From Zestomonas insulae (GTDB lineage: Bacteria > Pseudomonadota > Gammaproteobacteria > Pseudomonadales > Pseudomonadaceae): 64,000 nt of DNA. Below the pieces are notes generated by a model. The model was not told the DNA's origin and ran no database searches. It worked only from the letters and a program-made list of their open reading frames with translations. The DNA lies in the NCBI RefSeq assembly GCF_016901015.1, contig NZ_JAFEUP010000003.1:186001-250000 (forward strand), in the 5' to 3' direction. Every line of letters begins with the position of its first letter. Within the stretch, counting starts at the first letter, position 1. Below, in pieces: positions 26,112 to 38,246 of this stretch. Made by a program: the position numbers and the translations under genes.

Positions 26112-27413
26112 GTGACGACTCCCAGTCCCTACGCCCCCGATGTTGCCGTCCCCGCCGAGCGCCGCGTGTTTGGCGCCCGCGACCTGTTCTCCCTGTGGTT
26201 CTCCTTCGGCATCGGCCTGATGGTCCTGCAGCTCGGTGCGCTGCTGGCGCCGGGCCTGGGCATGAGCGCGGCGCTGCTGGCGATTCTGTGCGGCACCCTG
26301 GTCGGCGTGCTGCTGCTCGGCGCTGTGGCGGTGATCGGCAGTGACACCGGCCTGTCCTCGATGGCCGCGCTCAAACTCAGCCTCGGCTCGCGCGGCGCGG
26401 TGCTGCCGGCGCTGCTCAACCTGCTGCAGCTGGTCGGCTGGGGTGCGTTCGAGATCATCGTCATGCGCGATGCCGCCAGCCTGCTGGCCGGCAAGGCGTT
26501 CGGCGCGGACAGCGGCTGGACCAGCCCGCTGCTGTGGACGCTGTTCTTCGGCGCGCTGGCGACTTTCCTGGCGGTGACCGGGCCGCTGACCTTCGTGCGT
26601 CGCGTGCTGCGCAAGTGGGGCATCTGGCTGCTGCTCGGCGCCTGCGTGTGGCTGACCTGGAACCTGCTGGCCAAGGCCGACCTGGCGGCGCTGTGGGCCA
26701 GCCGCGGCGACGGCTCGCTGCCGTTCGCCCTGGGCTTCGACATCGCCATCGCCATGCCGCTGTCCTGGTTGCCGCTGATCGCCGACTACTCGCGGTTCGG
26801 CAAGCGCGCCGGCGGGGTGTTTGCCGGCACCGCGGTGGGCTTCTTCCTCGGCAACGTCTGGCTGATGAGCCTCGGCGTGGCCTACACCCTGGCGTTCGCC
26901 GGCAGCAGCGCCGAGGCCAATACCCTGCTGCTGGCGCTGGCTGGCGCCGGCCTGGGCATTCCGCTGTTGCTGATCCTGCTTGACGAGTCGGAGAACGCCT
27001 TCGCCGACATCCACTCGGCGGCGGTTTCGGTGGGCATCCTGCTGCCGCTCAAGGTCGAGCAGTTGGCCCTGGCCATCGGCCTGCTGTGCACGCTGATCGC
27101 CGGCCTGGCGCCGCTCGCCGAGTACCAGAACTTCCTGCTGCTGATCGGCTCGGTGTTCGCCCCGCTGTTCGGCGTGGTGCTGGTCGACCACTTCGTCCTG
27201 CGCCGCCGCCGCGCCGAGGCGGCGCCGCGCGTCGCGCTGCGCTGGGACACGCTGCTGGCCTGGGGTTGCGGGGTGGTGCTGTATCACCTGTTGGCGCACT
27301 TCGCGCCGCAGATCGGCGCCAGCCTGCCGGCGCTGCTGCTGGCCGGTGGCCTGCAGTTCGCCCTCGGCCGGGCGTTCGGTGCGCAGGCGCTGGCCAAGGC
27401 CGGCGCGCTCTAG
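26112..27413 (+). CDS. cytX: NCS1-family hydroxymethylpyrimidine transporter CytX
   Basis: The 433-aa protein has about twelve membrane helices and NCS1 (cytosine/purine permease) features. FGARDLFSLWFSFGIGLMVLQ lies near the N-terminus, followed by LLQLVGWGAFEIIVMRDAA and IADYSRFGKRAGG. Position 84 bp after riboswitch-controlled thiC fits CytX, the predicted importer of the thiamine pyrimidine HMP. This allows salvage in the same pathway that ThiC feeds by synthesis. The start is GTG with no strong Shine-Dalgarno; the 9-bp hairpin upstream may matter. A general cytosine permease is the alternative, but the thiamine context makes CytX more likely. Confidence 0.82.
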   Translation: MTTPSPYAPDVAVPAERRVFGARDLFSLWFSFGIGLMVLQLGALLAPGLGMSAALLAILCGTLVGVLLLGAVAVIGSDTGLSSMAALKLSLGSRGAVLPALLNLLQLVGWGAFEIIVMRDAASLLAGKAFGADSGWTSPLLWTLFFGALATFLAVTGPLTFVRRVLRKWGIWLLLGACVWLTWNLLAKADLAALWASRGDGSLPFALGFDIAIAMPLSWLPLIADYSRFGKRAGGVFAGTAVGFFLGNVWLMSLGVAYTLAFAGSSAEANTLLLALAGAGLGIPLLLILLDESENAFADIHSAAVSVGILLPLKVEQLALAIGLLCTLIAGLAPLAEYQNFLLLIGSVFAPLFGVVLVDHFVLRRRRAEAAPRVALRWDTLLAWGCGVVLYHLLAHFAPQIGASLPALLLAGGLQFALGRAFGAQALAKAGAL

Positions 27414-27465
27414 TCGTTAGGGGTTGAGCGCTGCGCTACCCGGCGCTTGGGTAGCGCCGCCGGGC

Positions 27466-28209
27466 TCAGCCGCGGCCGGGGAAGTACTGCGGCTTGAGCA
27501 CGCCGTTGAGCTGCGGGTAGGGAATCTTCAGCTCGGGGTGGCCGCTGGAGTACGGCGCGATGCTGTACACGTCGTACTTGAGCAGCACCGCGCCGCGGGT
27601 CAGGGCGACGTTGGCGGTTTCCTGGAACGGCCAGGTCTTCTGGTAGTCGGCGTCCTGGTCGAGCTTCTCCGCCGCCAGCCAGCGGCGATGGGCGTCCTGG
27701 GCGAGCTTCCAGAACGCGTCCTCCTGACCGGGCAGCAGCATGTCCTGCAGGCTCAGCGGTTTTTCCAGTTTGCGGTCGTAGTTGATGAAGCGCCGCCCCG
27801 GCATGCCGTGCGCGCCGCCGGTCGCCAGGTAGCTGGACAGCTCGAGGATCAACAGCCCATCGTGTTGCTCACGGACCTTGGCCTGCAGGTAGCTGCTCCA
27901 GCCCGGCTGTGCTTCGGCGAGGAAGTTGCGCTCGTAGGCCTGCAGCGACGGCGGCAGCGGCGCGCCGGGGCCGTCGACGGTCATTTCCAGCAGGCTGCGC
28001 TCGATCAGCGCGTTGAGCGCCGGCTGCTCGGCGAAGCTCAGGGTGTCGATGTTGACCAGCGGGCAGCTCTCGCCCTGACAGCCGGCGGGGCTGTGCTCAA
28101 AGGCGATGCGTTGCGGCGTGAGCGAGTTGTCCGCCAGCCGCAGGCTCTGGCAACCGTTGAGCAGGGGCACGGTCAGAATCGTGCAGAGCAGAAGAGGGAC
28201 GAGGCGCAT
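27466..28209 (-). CDS. DUF3298 (RsiV-like) lipoprotein
   Basis: The 247-aa protein starts with a lipoprotein signal (LLLCTILTVPLLNGC), giving a mature N-terminal Cys at residue 20. It has a DUF3298/RsiV-type domain: paired FAEQPALNALIERSLLEM, then LSSYLATGGAHGMPGRRFINYDR, then SIAPYSSGHPELKIPYPQL. The last segment is the family signature for this periplasmic fold. Proteins of this type occur as anti-sigma ectodomains and stand-alone lipoproteins; no sigma factor gene is nearby, so its role is unknown. ATG 28209 has AAGGA upstream. It corresponds to the PA4972 position. The open frame continuing toward 28926 is antisense to nudF and was discarded. Confidence 0.82.
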   Translation of the reverse strand: MRLVPLLLCTILTVPLLNGCQSLRLADNSLTPQRIAFEHSPAGCQGESCPLVNIDTLSFAEQPALNALIERSLLEMTVDGPGAPLPPSLQAYERNFLAEAQPGWSSYLQAKVREQHDGLLILELSSYLATGGAHGMPGRRFINYDRKLEKPLSLQDMLLPGQEDAFWKLAQDAHRRWLAAEKLDQDADYQKTWPFQETANVALTRGAVLLKYDVYSIAPYSSGHPELKIPYPQLNGVLKPQYFPGRG

Positions 28210-28404
28210 GGGCTTCCTTGGCGGGTGAGACGAACTGCCTTCGACTGCCGCGGCGGCGTCGAGTTCGCCGCGCGGCACGTGGCGCGGGCGCCTATCGTGG
28301 CAGTCCGCGGCAGCGGTTGAAAGAGGCTGCGCCACTCCCGGTGGCGCGCTAGGATGACTGAAAGCAGGGTTCGGCGCGGCCGGACCGGCAGTGGTGGGGG
28401 AGAG

Positions 28405-29022
28405 ATGAACGAAACCTTCAAGCCGGATGAGCCGGCGGTGGAAATCCTCGAGCGAGAGCAATGCTTCCGCGGGTTCTACCGGCTCGACCGGTTGCACCTG
28501 AGGCATCGCCAGTTCGCCGGCGGCATGGGCCCGACCATCAGTCGCGAGCTGTTCGTGCGCCACGATGCGGTGTGCGTGCTGCCCTACGATCCGCAGCGCG
28601 ATTGCGTGGTGTTGATCGAACAGTTCCGCGTCGGCGCCATGGCCAAGACCGACAACCCCTGGTTGCTGGAGCTGGTCGCCGGGCTGATCGACAAGGACGA
28701 GGAGCCGGAAGAGGTGGCGCATCGCGAGGCGCAGGAAGAGGCCGACCTGGAGCTGACCTCGCTGTGGCCGATCACCCGTTACTTCCCGTCGCCGGGTGGT
28801 AGCGACGAGCAGGTGCACCTGTACCTGGCGCGCTGTGACAGCCAGGGCGCCGGCGGCATTCACGGCCTGGCCGAGGAGGGCGAGGACATCCGCGTCCACG
28901 TCTGGGCTTTGGAGGATGCCTTGCAAGCGGTCAAGGATGGGCGGATCAACAATGCGGCGAGCATCATTGCGCTGCAGTGGCTGGCGCTCAATCGCGCCGA
29001 GGTTCGGGGGCTATGGGTGTAA
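28405..29022 (+). CDS. nudF: ADP-ribose pyrophosphatase (Nudix)
   Basis: NudF hydrolyses ADP-ribose to AMP and ribose 5-phosphate. The 205-aa protein has a clear Nudix box, GLIDKDEEPEEVAHREAQEE, with the metal-binding Glu pair. The upstream ELVAG and downstream FPSPGGSDEQVHLYLA are typical of ADP-ribose hydrolases. ATG 28405 has GGGGGAGAG upstream and gives the usual length; the in-frame ATG at 28354 is too early. It starts a plus-strand run nudF-DUF1249-cpdA-yqiA-parE that is conserved in Pseudomonas. It overlaps the next gene by 10 bp, so translation is probably coupled. Confidence 0.95.
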   Translation: MNETFKPDEPAVEILEREQCFRGFYRLDRLHLRHRQFAGGMGPTISRELFVRHDAVCVLPYDPQRDCVVLIEQFRVGAMAKTDNPWLLELVAGLIDKDEEPEEVAHREAQEEADLELTSLWPITRYFPSPGGSDEQVHLYLARCDSQGAGGIHGLAEEGEDIRVHVWALEDALQAVKDGRINNAASIIALQWLALNRAEVRGLWV

Positions 29023-29465
29023 CCCTGCTACGCGAGCGTTATCGCGTCGACCTGGCAGGCCTGCAGGCCGCCTGCGAGGCCAACTATGCGCGGCTGATGC
29101 GCCTCCTGCCGGGCATGCGCGGCGCCGAGGGCTCGCGGCGCGTCGCGCTGAGCCAGGGCGAACGCCTGCTCGGTGTGCTGGCCCTGGATGTGCTCGAGGC
29201 CTGCCCCTACACCACCACCGTGCAGGTGCGTCAGGAACACAGCCTGCCGTGGCTGCCGGTGCCGCGCCTGGAGGTGCGCGTCTACCACGACGCGCGCATG
29301 GCCGAAGTGGTCAGCGCCGAGAACGCCCGCCGCCTGCGCAGCATCTATCCCTATCCCAATACCCTCATGCATCAACCCGACGAGAAGACTCAGCTCAACC
29401 TGTTCCTCGGCGAATGGCTGAGCCATTGCCTGGCCTGCGGCCACGAGCTGGAGCCGCTGCTGTAG
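29013..29465 (+). CDS. DUF1249 family protein
   Basis: The 150-aa protein matches DUF1249 (E. coli YqiB): ANYARLMRLLPGM near the N-terminus, TVQVRQEHSLPWLPVPRLEVRVYHDARMAEV in the middle, and YPNTLMHQPDEKTQLNLFLGEWL near the end. The last segment is highly characteristic of the family. It overlaps nudF by 10 bp, the same gene order as in E. coli, where yqiB lies between nudF and cpdA. Its function is not established. It has no signal peptide and is probably cytoplasmic. Confidence 0.9.
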   Translation: MGVTLLRERYRVDLAGLQAACEANYARLMRLLPGMRGAEGSRRVALSQGERLLGVLALDVLEACPYTTTVQVRQEHSLPWLPVPRLEVRVYHDARMAEVVSAENARRLRSIYPYPNTLMHQPDEKTQLNLFLGEWLSHCLACGHELEPLL

Positions 29466-29531
29466 CCCGCGCCGCACCTGCCGGCCAGACGTCGGGATTG
29501 CGCAGAAATCTGCCAGCCGCACGCCTCTAAC

Positions 29532-29566
29532 TGTGACCTGTGTCTAGATCGCGGCTTTCCCTGTGA
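29532..29566 (+). promoter_or_regulatory. two CRP/Vfr-like half-sites upstream of cpdA
   Basis: TGTGACC occurs at 29532-29538 and again at 29562-29568, with the core TGTGA spaced 30 bp apart. Neither has a good matching right half (TCACA), so each is only a half-site. They lie in the 148-bp gap before the cAMP phosphodiesterase gene, where control by the cAMP receptor would make sense. Confidence 0.3.
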
Positions 29567-29613
29567 CCGGCCAGCCACCATAATTGCCTGAACCTCGTTC
29601 TGGAGCCGCTGCC

Positions 29614-30420
29614 TTGCCGAGTTCGACGCGATCCGCCGCCGCGCTGCTGGTGCAGCTCACCGACAGTCATCTGTTCGCCGAAGCGGACGGCAAGCTGTTG
29701 GGTCTGGCCACCCAGGACAGCCTGCTGCGGGTCATCGAGCGGGTGCGCGAGGAACACAGCGGTATCGATCTGCTGCTGGCCACTGGCGACCTGTCGCAGG
29801 ACGGCAGCGCCGCCTCCTACCAGCGTTTCCACCAGCTCACCGAAGGCCTAGCCGCGGCGGCGCGCTGGACCCCTGGCAACCACGACGAAGCCGAAGTGAT
29901 GCACGCGGTGTGTGCCGGCAGCGAGCGCATGCAGCCGGTCCTCGACCTGGGCGCCTGGCGGGTGATCCTCCTCGATTCCGCGGTGCCCGGTGCGGTGCTC
30001 GGGCATTTCGACGAAACCCAGCTGCAACTGCTCGAGCGCGCCCTGAGCGAGGCGCCGGAGCGCCATCACCTGATCTGCTTCCACCACCACCCGGTGTCGA
30101 TCGGTTGCGACTGGATGGACCCGATCGGCCTGCGCAACGCTGACGCGTTGTTCGCCGTGATCGACCGCCACCCGCAGGTGCGCGCACTGCTCTGGGGCCA
30201 TGTGCATCAGGATTTCGACGAACAGCGCAACGGCGTGCGCCTGCTCGCCTCGCCGTCGACCTGCGTGCAGTTTGCCCCGGGCAGCGAGGAGTTCCAGGTG
30301 GGCAGCGAGGCGCCCGGCTACCGCTGGCTGCGCCTGCATGCCGACGGACGCATCGACACCGGGGTGTCGCGGGTCACCGGCATCGATTTCGAGATTGACT
30401 ACAGCGTCACCGGCTACTGA
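29614..30420 (+). CDS. cpdA: 3',5'-cAMP phosphodiesterase
   Basis: CpdA hydrolyses cAMP and so limits Vfr signalling. The 268-aa calcineurin-like phosphoesterase has all five metal-binding blocks: LTDSHLF, ATGDLSQDGS, TPGNHDE, ICFHHHPV and LWGHVHQDF. The start is put at TTG 29614 because GGAG lies eight bases upstream and the family N-terminus begins shortly after; TTG 29584 would add ten residues without a good ribosome site. Two TGTGACC half-sites lie upstream. The gene sits between DUF1249 and yqiA as in E. coli. Confidence 0.93.
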   Translation: MPSSTRSAAALLVQLTDSHLFAEADGKLLGLATQDSLLRVIERVREEHSGIDLLLATGDLSQDGSAASYQRFHQLTEGLAAAARWTPGNHDEAEVMHAVCAGSERMQPVLDLGAWRVILLDSAVPGAVLGHFDETQLQLLERALSEAPERHHLICFHHHPVSIGCDWMDPIGLRNADALFAVIDRHPQVRALLWGHVHQDFDEQRNGVRLLASPSTCVQFAPGSEEFQVGSEAPGYRWLRLHADGRIDTGVSRVTGIDFEIDYSVTGY

Positions 30421-30472
30421 GCCGCGGGGCGGCTTGCAGGTGCCGGCTCGCTGCCTGTAGCCTCCCGTCCCC

Positions 30473-33984
<3,512 letters not shown>

Positions 33985-33988
<4 letters not shown>

Positions 33989-34509
33989 GCGAGGCGCGCG
34001 TCGGTCAGCGTGCCGGCAAGATCATGCTGCTGCTCGCCTGGGGCGCCGGGCTGCTGCTGGCCACGCATTTCTTCGGGGTCTGGGAAGCGCGCCGCGACAA
34101 CCCCAACCAGCAGCCGCAGTCGGTGCACGGCGATGGCTTCATCGAGGTGCGCCTGGCCAGCGGCCGCGGTGGTCACTACCTGCTCGACGGGCGCATCGAC
34201 GCCACCGCGGTGACCTTCCTGCTCGACACCGGCGCCACCCAAGTGGCGATTCCCGCCGGTCTGGCCAAGCGCCTCGAGCTCGCGCCTGGCGCGCCGGTCG
34301 AGCTGAGCACCGCCAATGGCCGGGTCACCGGCTGGCGCACGCGCCTGAATCAACTGCAACTCGGCGACATCGTGCTGCACGACGTCGCCGCGTTGATCGT
34401 GCCGAACATGGACGGCGACCAGGTGCTGCTCGGCATGAGCGCCCTGCGCCAACTCGAATTCACCCAGCGCGACGGCACCCTGGTGCTGCGCCAATCCACA
34501 CCGCAATGA
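33985..34509 (+). CDS. retropepsin-like aspartic protease, membrane anchored
   Basis: The 174-aa protein has an N-terminal membrane anchor ([21 protein letters not shown]) and a single clan-AA aspartic protease domain. The domain shows the catalytic [13 protein letters not shown] near residues 76-88 and the flap/second-strand [13 protein letters not shown]. Retropepsin-like domains are active as dimers. The anchor predicts a periplasmic catalytic domain. The start GTG overlaps the previous stop as GTGA, and parC follows after 7 bp. It is at the PA4965 position; substrates are not known to me. Confidence 0.85.
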
Positions 34510-34516
34510 GGCCCGC

Positions 34517-36775
34517 ATGAGCGATTCCCTCGATTTGAGCCTGGAAGGCGTGGAGCGTCGCTCCCTCGCCGATTTCACCGAGCAGGCTTATCTCAACTAC
34601 TCCATGTACGTGATCATGGACCGCGCCCTGCCGCATATCGGCGATGGCCTGAAGCCGGTGCAGCGGCGCATCGTCTACGCGATGAGCGAGCTGGGCCTGG
34701 ATGCCGACGCCAAGCACAAGAAGTCCGCGCGCACCGTCGGTGACGTGCTCGGCAAGTTCCACCCGCACGGCGACAGCGCCTGCTACGAGGCGATGGTGCT
34801 GATGGCTCAGCCGTTCAGCTACCGCTACACGCTGGTCGACGGCCAGGGCAACTGGGGTGCGCCGGACGATCCGAAGTCGTTCGCCGCCATGCGCTATACC
34901 GAGGCGCGCCTGTCGCGCTATTCCGAGGTGCTGCTCAGCGAGCTGGGCCAGGGTACCGTCGACTGGGTGCCGAACTTCGACGGCACCCTCGACGAGCCGG
35001 CGACCCTGCCGGCGCGGTTGCCCAACCTGCTGCTCAACGGCACCACCGGGATCGCCGTGGGCATGGCCACCGACGTGCCGCCGCACAACCTGCGCGAAGT
35101 CGCGGCTGCCTGCGTGCGCCTGCTGGACGAGCCGAACGCCACGGTCGAGCAACTCTGCGAGCACGTGCTCGGCCCGGATTACCCGACCGAGGCGGAGGTC
35201 ATCACCCCGCGCAGCGACCTGCTGAAGATCTACGAAACCGGCCGCGGCTCGGTGCGCATGCGCGCCGTGTACCGCGTCGAGGACGGCGACATCGTGGTCA
35301 CCGCGCTGCCGCACCAGGTCTCCGGGGCCAAGGTGCTCGAGCAGATCGCCGCGCAGATGCAGGCCAAGAAGCTGCCGATGGTCGCCGACCTGCGCGACGA
35401 GTCGGACCACGAGAACCCCTGCCGCATCGTCATCATTCCGCGTTCCAACCGGGTGGATGCCGAGGAGCTGATGCAGCACCTGTTCGCCACCACCGAGCTG
35501 GAGTCGAGCTACCGGGTCAACACCAACGTCATCGGCCTGGACGGCAAGCCGCAGGTCAAGGACCTGCGCACCCTGCTCAGCGAATGGTTGGTGTATCGCG
35601 TCGGCACCGTGCGTCGGCGCCTACAGTTCCGCCTCGACAAGGTCGAGAAGCGCCTGCACCTGTTGGAAGGTTTGCTCGTCGCGTTCCTCAACCTCGATGA
35701 AGTGATCCACATCATCCGCACCGAGGACCAGCCCAAGCCGGTGCTGATGGAGCGCTTCGGGCTCACCGACATCCAGGCCGACTACATCCTCGACACCCGC
35801 CTGCGGCAGCTGGCGCGCCTGGAAGAGATGAAGATCCGTGGCGAGCAGGATGAGCTGGCCAAGGAGCGCGCCAAGCTGCTCGCCCTGCTCGGCAGCGAAG
35901 CCAAGCTGAAGAAGCTGGTGCGCCAGGAAATCCTCGACGACGCCGAGAAGTATGGCGACAACCGCCGTTCGCCGATCGTCGCCCGCGCCGAGGCCAAGGC
36001 ACTCTCGGAAACCGAGCTGATGCCCACCGAGCCGGTCACCGTGGTGCTTTCCGAAAAGGGCTGGGTGCGCTGCGCCAAGGGCCACGACATCGACGCCACC
36101 GGCCTGTCGTACAAGGCCGGCGACGGCTTCAAGACCGCCGCGCCGGGACGCTCCAACCAGTACGCGGTGTTCATCGATTCGACCGGGCGCAGTTACTCGC
36201 TGGCGGCGCATTCGCTGCCGTCCGCGCGTGGCCAGGGCGAGCCGCTGACCGGCCGTCTGCAGCCGCCGCCGGGTGCGGCGTTCGATTGCGTGCTGCTGCC
36301 GGAAGACGACGCGCTGTACGTGATCGCCTCCGACGCCGGCTACGGCTTCGTGGTCAAGGGCGAGGACCTGCAGGCCAAGAACAAGGCTGGCAAGGCGCTG
36401 CTCAGCCTGCCGGAAGGCGCCAAGGTGGTGGCGCCCAAGCCGCTGGCCAACCGCGACGAGGATTGGCTGGCGGCGGTGACCACCGAGGGTCGCCTGCTGC
36501 TGTTCCCGGTGCGCGACCTGCCGCAGCTGGCCAAGGGCAAGGGCAACAAGATCATCGGCATTCCCGGCGATCGGGTCGCCAGTCGCGAGGAATATCTGAC
36601 CGACCTGGCCGTGCTGCCGGGCGCGGCGACCCTGGTGCTGCAGGCCGGCAAGCGCACCCTGTCGCTCAAGGCGGAAGATCTGGAGCACTACAAGGGCGAG
36701 CGAGGCCGGCGTGGCAACAAGCTGCCGCGCGGCTTCCAGCGCGTCGACGGGTTGCGCGTCGAGCTCGCCGGCTAA
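34517..36775 (+). CDS. parC: DNA topoisomerase IV subunit A
   Basis: ParC is the DNA-cleaving subunit of topoisomerase IV. The 752-aa protein has a QRDR segment [15 protein letters not shown] with the wild-type Ser and Glu, and the active-site Tyr in [11 protein letters not shown]. The coiled coil lies in the middle ([20 protein letters not shown]), and the C-terminal beta-pinwheel has [11 protein letters not shown] and [13 protein letters not shown] repeats. Nothing suggests quinolone resistance. ATG 34517 follows the retropepsin stop by 7 bp. A lipoprotein gene follows after 123 bp. Confidence 0.97.
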   Translation: MSDSLDLSLEGVERRSLADFTEQAYLNYSMYVIMDRALPHIGDGLKPVQRRIVYAMSELGLDADAKHKKSARTVGDVLGKFHPHGDSACYEAMVLMAQPFSYRYTLVDGQGNWGAPDDPKSFAAMRYTEARLSRYSEVLLSELGQGTVDWVPNFDGTLDEPATLPARLPNLLLNGTTGIAVGMATDVPPHNLREVAAACVRLLDEPNATVEQLCEHVLGPDYPTEAEVITPRSDLLKIYETGRGSVRMRAVYRVEDGDIVVTALPHQVSGAKVLEQIAAQMQAKKLPMVADLRDESDHENPCRIVIIPRSNRVDAEELMQHLFATTELESSYRVNTNVIGLDGKPQVKDLRTLLSEWLVYRVGTVRRRLQFRLDKVEKRLHLLEGLLVAFLNLDEVIHIIRTEDQPKPVLMERFGLTDIQADYILDTRLRQLARLEEMKIRGEQDELAKERAKLLALLGSEAKLKKLVRQEILDDAEKYGDNRRSPIVARAEAKALSETELMPTEPVTVVLSEKGWVRCAKGHDIDATGLSYKAGDGFKTAAPGRSNQYAVFIDSTGRSYSLAAHSLPSARGQGEPLTGRLQPPPGAAFDCVLLPEDDALYVIASDAGYGFVVKGEDLQAKNKAGKALLSLPEGAKVVAPKPLANRDEDWLAAVTTEGRLLLFPVRDLPQLAKGKGNKIIGIPGDRVASREEYLTDLAVLPGAATLVLQAGKRTLSLKAEDLEHYKGERGRRGNKLPRGFQRVDGLRVELAG

Positions 36776-36898
36776 GCCCGGCGCCGCTCTAAATTCGCCG
36801 TCGGGCTGGAGTCAGGCGGCAGATTCACGGATGATACACGTCTGCTAAATGCGCTCCGGCGCTTGTTGACTGTCGACCGCCGGTAGGTGGTCGCTTGG

Positions 36899-37627
36899 AT
36901 GAAAGAAATGAGTGTATTGCGTCTCCCTATGGTTCTGCTGCTGACAGGCGTGCTCGGGCTGGTGGGGTGTGTGGGCTACAAACCGGTGCCGCTCTACAAG
37001 CTCGACAGCGGCAATCCGGGCGTGCCTTCGCAAAAGGGCGGGCCGGCGATTCTGCTCGGCCCGGTGACCGTCGCCGACTACCTGCAGCGCGAAGTGCTGC
37101 TGCAGCGCCAGCCGGACGGCAGCCTGCTGCCCTCCGAGCATGACCGTTGGGCCGGCAGCCTGACCGCCGACATCGATCAGGTGCTGCTGCGTCAGCTGGC
37201 CTGGCGGCTGAACACCCAGCGTCTGGTGCTGGCCCCGGCTGCCGCCGGTTTCAGCGCCGACATGCAGGTGCAGCTGACCATCAGCCGCCTCGATTCCGGT
37301 CCGCAGCAGCCCGCGGTGCTGGAGGCAGAGTGGCGCGTGCTGGACAAGCGTGGCCAGCTGCGCGACAGCCGCATGGTGCGCGTGCAGGAAGACCACCTCG
37401 GCACCGCGGCCGACCAGGTGCGTGCGCAAAGCGTGGTGTTGCAGCGCCTCGCCGAGCAACTGGCGGAGAACGTTCAGCCGTTGCTGCTGCAGGAGCAGCA
37501 GGCGCCGGTTGCCGAAGTGCCGCGCAAGCCGGCACCGAGCGCGCCCGAGCGCGCCAAGGAGCCTGCTGAGCCGAAGATTCCCATGGCTGCGCCGGTGCGC
37601 ACCGACGTGGAAGTGTTCCGCTTCTAA
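36899..37627 (+). CDS. PqiC/ABC-auxiliary-type lipoprotein
   Basis: The 242-aa protein starts with a lipoprotein signal (VLLLTGVLGLVGC), placing the lipidated Cys at about residue 24. It then shows the PqiC/DUF330 pattern: YKPVPLYKLD, then AILLGPVTVADYLQREVLLQR, then DRWAGSLTADIDQVLLRQLAWRLNT. These lipoproteins are outer-membrane partners of MCE-type lipid transport systems. No pqiAB or mla genes are adjacent, so its partner is elsewhere or it acts alone. The C-terminus has a Pro/Ala/Glu-rich tail. ATG 36899 is chosen because AGGTGG lies nine bases upstream; GTG 36887 and ATG 36908 are alternatives. Confidence 0.75.
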   Translation: MKEMSVLRLPMVLLLTGVLGLVGCVGYKPVPLYKLDSGNPGVPSQKGGPAILLGPVTVADYLQREVLLQRQPDGSLLPSEHDRWAGSLTADIDQVLLRQLAWRLNTQRLVLAPAAAGFSADMQVQLTISRLDSGPQQPAVLEAEWRVLDKRGQLRDSRMVRVQEDHLGTAADQVRAQSVVLQRLAEQLAENVQPLLLQEQQAPVAEVPRKPAPSAPERAKEPAEPKIPMAAPVRTDVEVFRF

Positions 37628-37640
37628 ACGGCCCTGACGC

Positions 37641-37673
37641 AAAAAAGCCCGCACTGGTTGCGGGCTTTTTTTT
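37641..37673. terminator. bidirectional intrinsic terminator
   Basis: GCCCGCA (37647-37653) and TGCGGGC (37659-37665) form a stem with a CTGGT loop, preceded by A6 and followed by T8. It lies between the convergent lipoprotein and DUF457 genes and can end both. Confidence 0.93.
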
Positions 37674-37695
37674 GGCTGCAGGAACCACCGTCGAT

Positions 37696-38232
37696 TCAAT
37701 TCGGGCGCCGGCGCAGCAGCGCGCGCAGACCAACCCCGCTGAGCGCCAGGCCGGCGCACGGCGCCCAGACCCAGCGCGCTTCAGAGAGCAGCACCTGGAC
37801 GCCACGGGGGCCGAAGAAATTGCCGATGAACGGTGACACGACTATCGGCCGCCACGGCAGGAAGTAGCGTTGTGCGTCCCACGGCCAGAAGAAGGCGACG
37901 TCGAGGCCGCCGTTGGTCAGGGCATCCAGCAGGCCGTGGGAGGCGCAGGCCAGGCCGACCCACAAGCCCGGCTTGAGCGGCCCGCAGCCGAGCCAGCGGC
38001 TGCCCAGTGCCCCGAACAGCCCGCAACCGGCGGCGAACAGCAGTGAATGGCTGAAACCGCGGTGACCGAAGGCGTCGGCGTAGGCGATGCCGAGCTGAAA
38101 GGCGAGGACATCGGCGTCCGGCAGGCAGGCGGAGAGCAGGCCGGCCAGCAGCAGGCGGGGTGGGATCTGGCGACTGCCCAGTGCCAGGCCGACGGCGAGG
38201 ACCGGCAGCGGGTGGCTGATCAGGGTCGTCAT
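37696..38232 (-). CDS. DUF457/YdjM-type inner-membrane metal-dependent hydrolase-like protein
   Basis: The 178-aa membrane protein has the DUF457 signature His/Asp residues in order: SHPLPVLAVGLAL, then LPDADVLAF, then HRGFSHSLLFA, then ASHGLLDALTNGG. About four hydrophobic segments surround them. E. coli YdjM is a LexA-regulated inner-membrane member; the reaction of the family is not established. ATG 38232 is the best start. It ends 25 bp beyond the terminator and lies 14 bp from the Smp-type gene on the same strand, so the two may be co-transcribed. Confidence 0.82.
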   Translation of the reverse strand: MTTLISHPLPVLAVGLALGSRQIPPRLLLAGLLSACLPDADVLAFQLGIAYADAFGHRGFSHSLLFAAGCGLFGALGSRWLGCGPLKPGLWVGLACASHGLLDALTNGGLDVAFFWPWDAQRYFLPWRPIVVSPFIGNFFGPRGVQVLLSEARWVWAPCAGLALSGVGLRALLRRRPN

Positions 38233-38246
38233 GCGGCGCCGACCGC

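Noticed and set aside
26082..27299. 405-codon minus-strand frame across cytX
   Set aside because: Gln/Arg/Ala-rich product complementary to hydrophobic helices; a shadow of the transporter.
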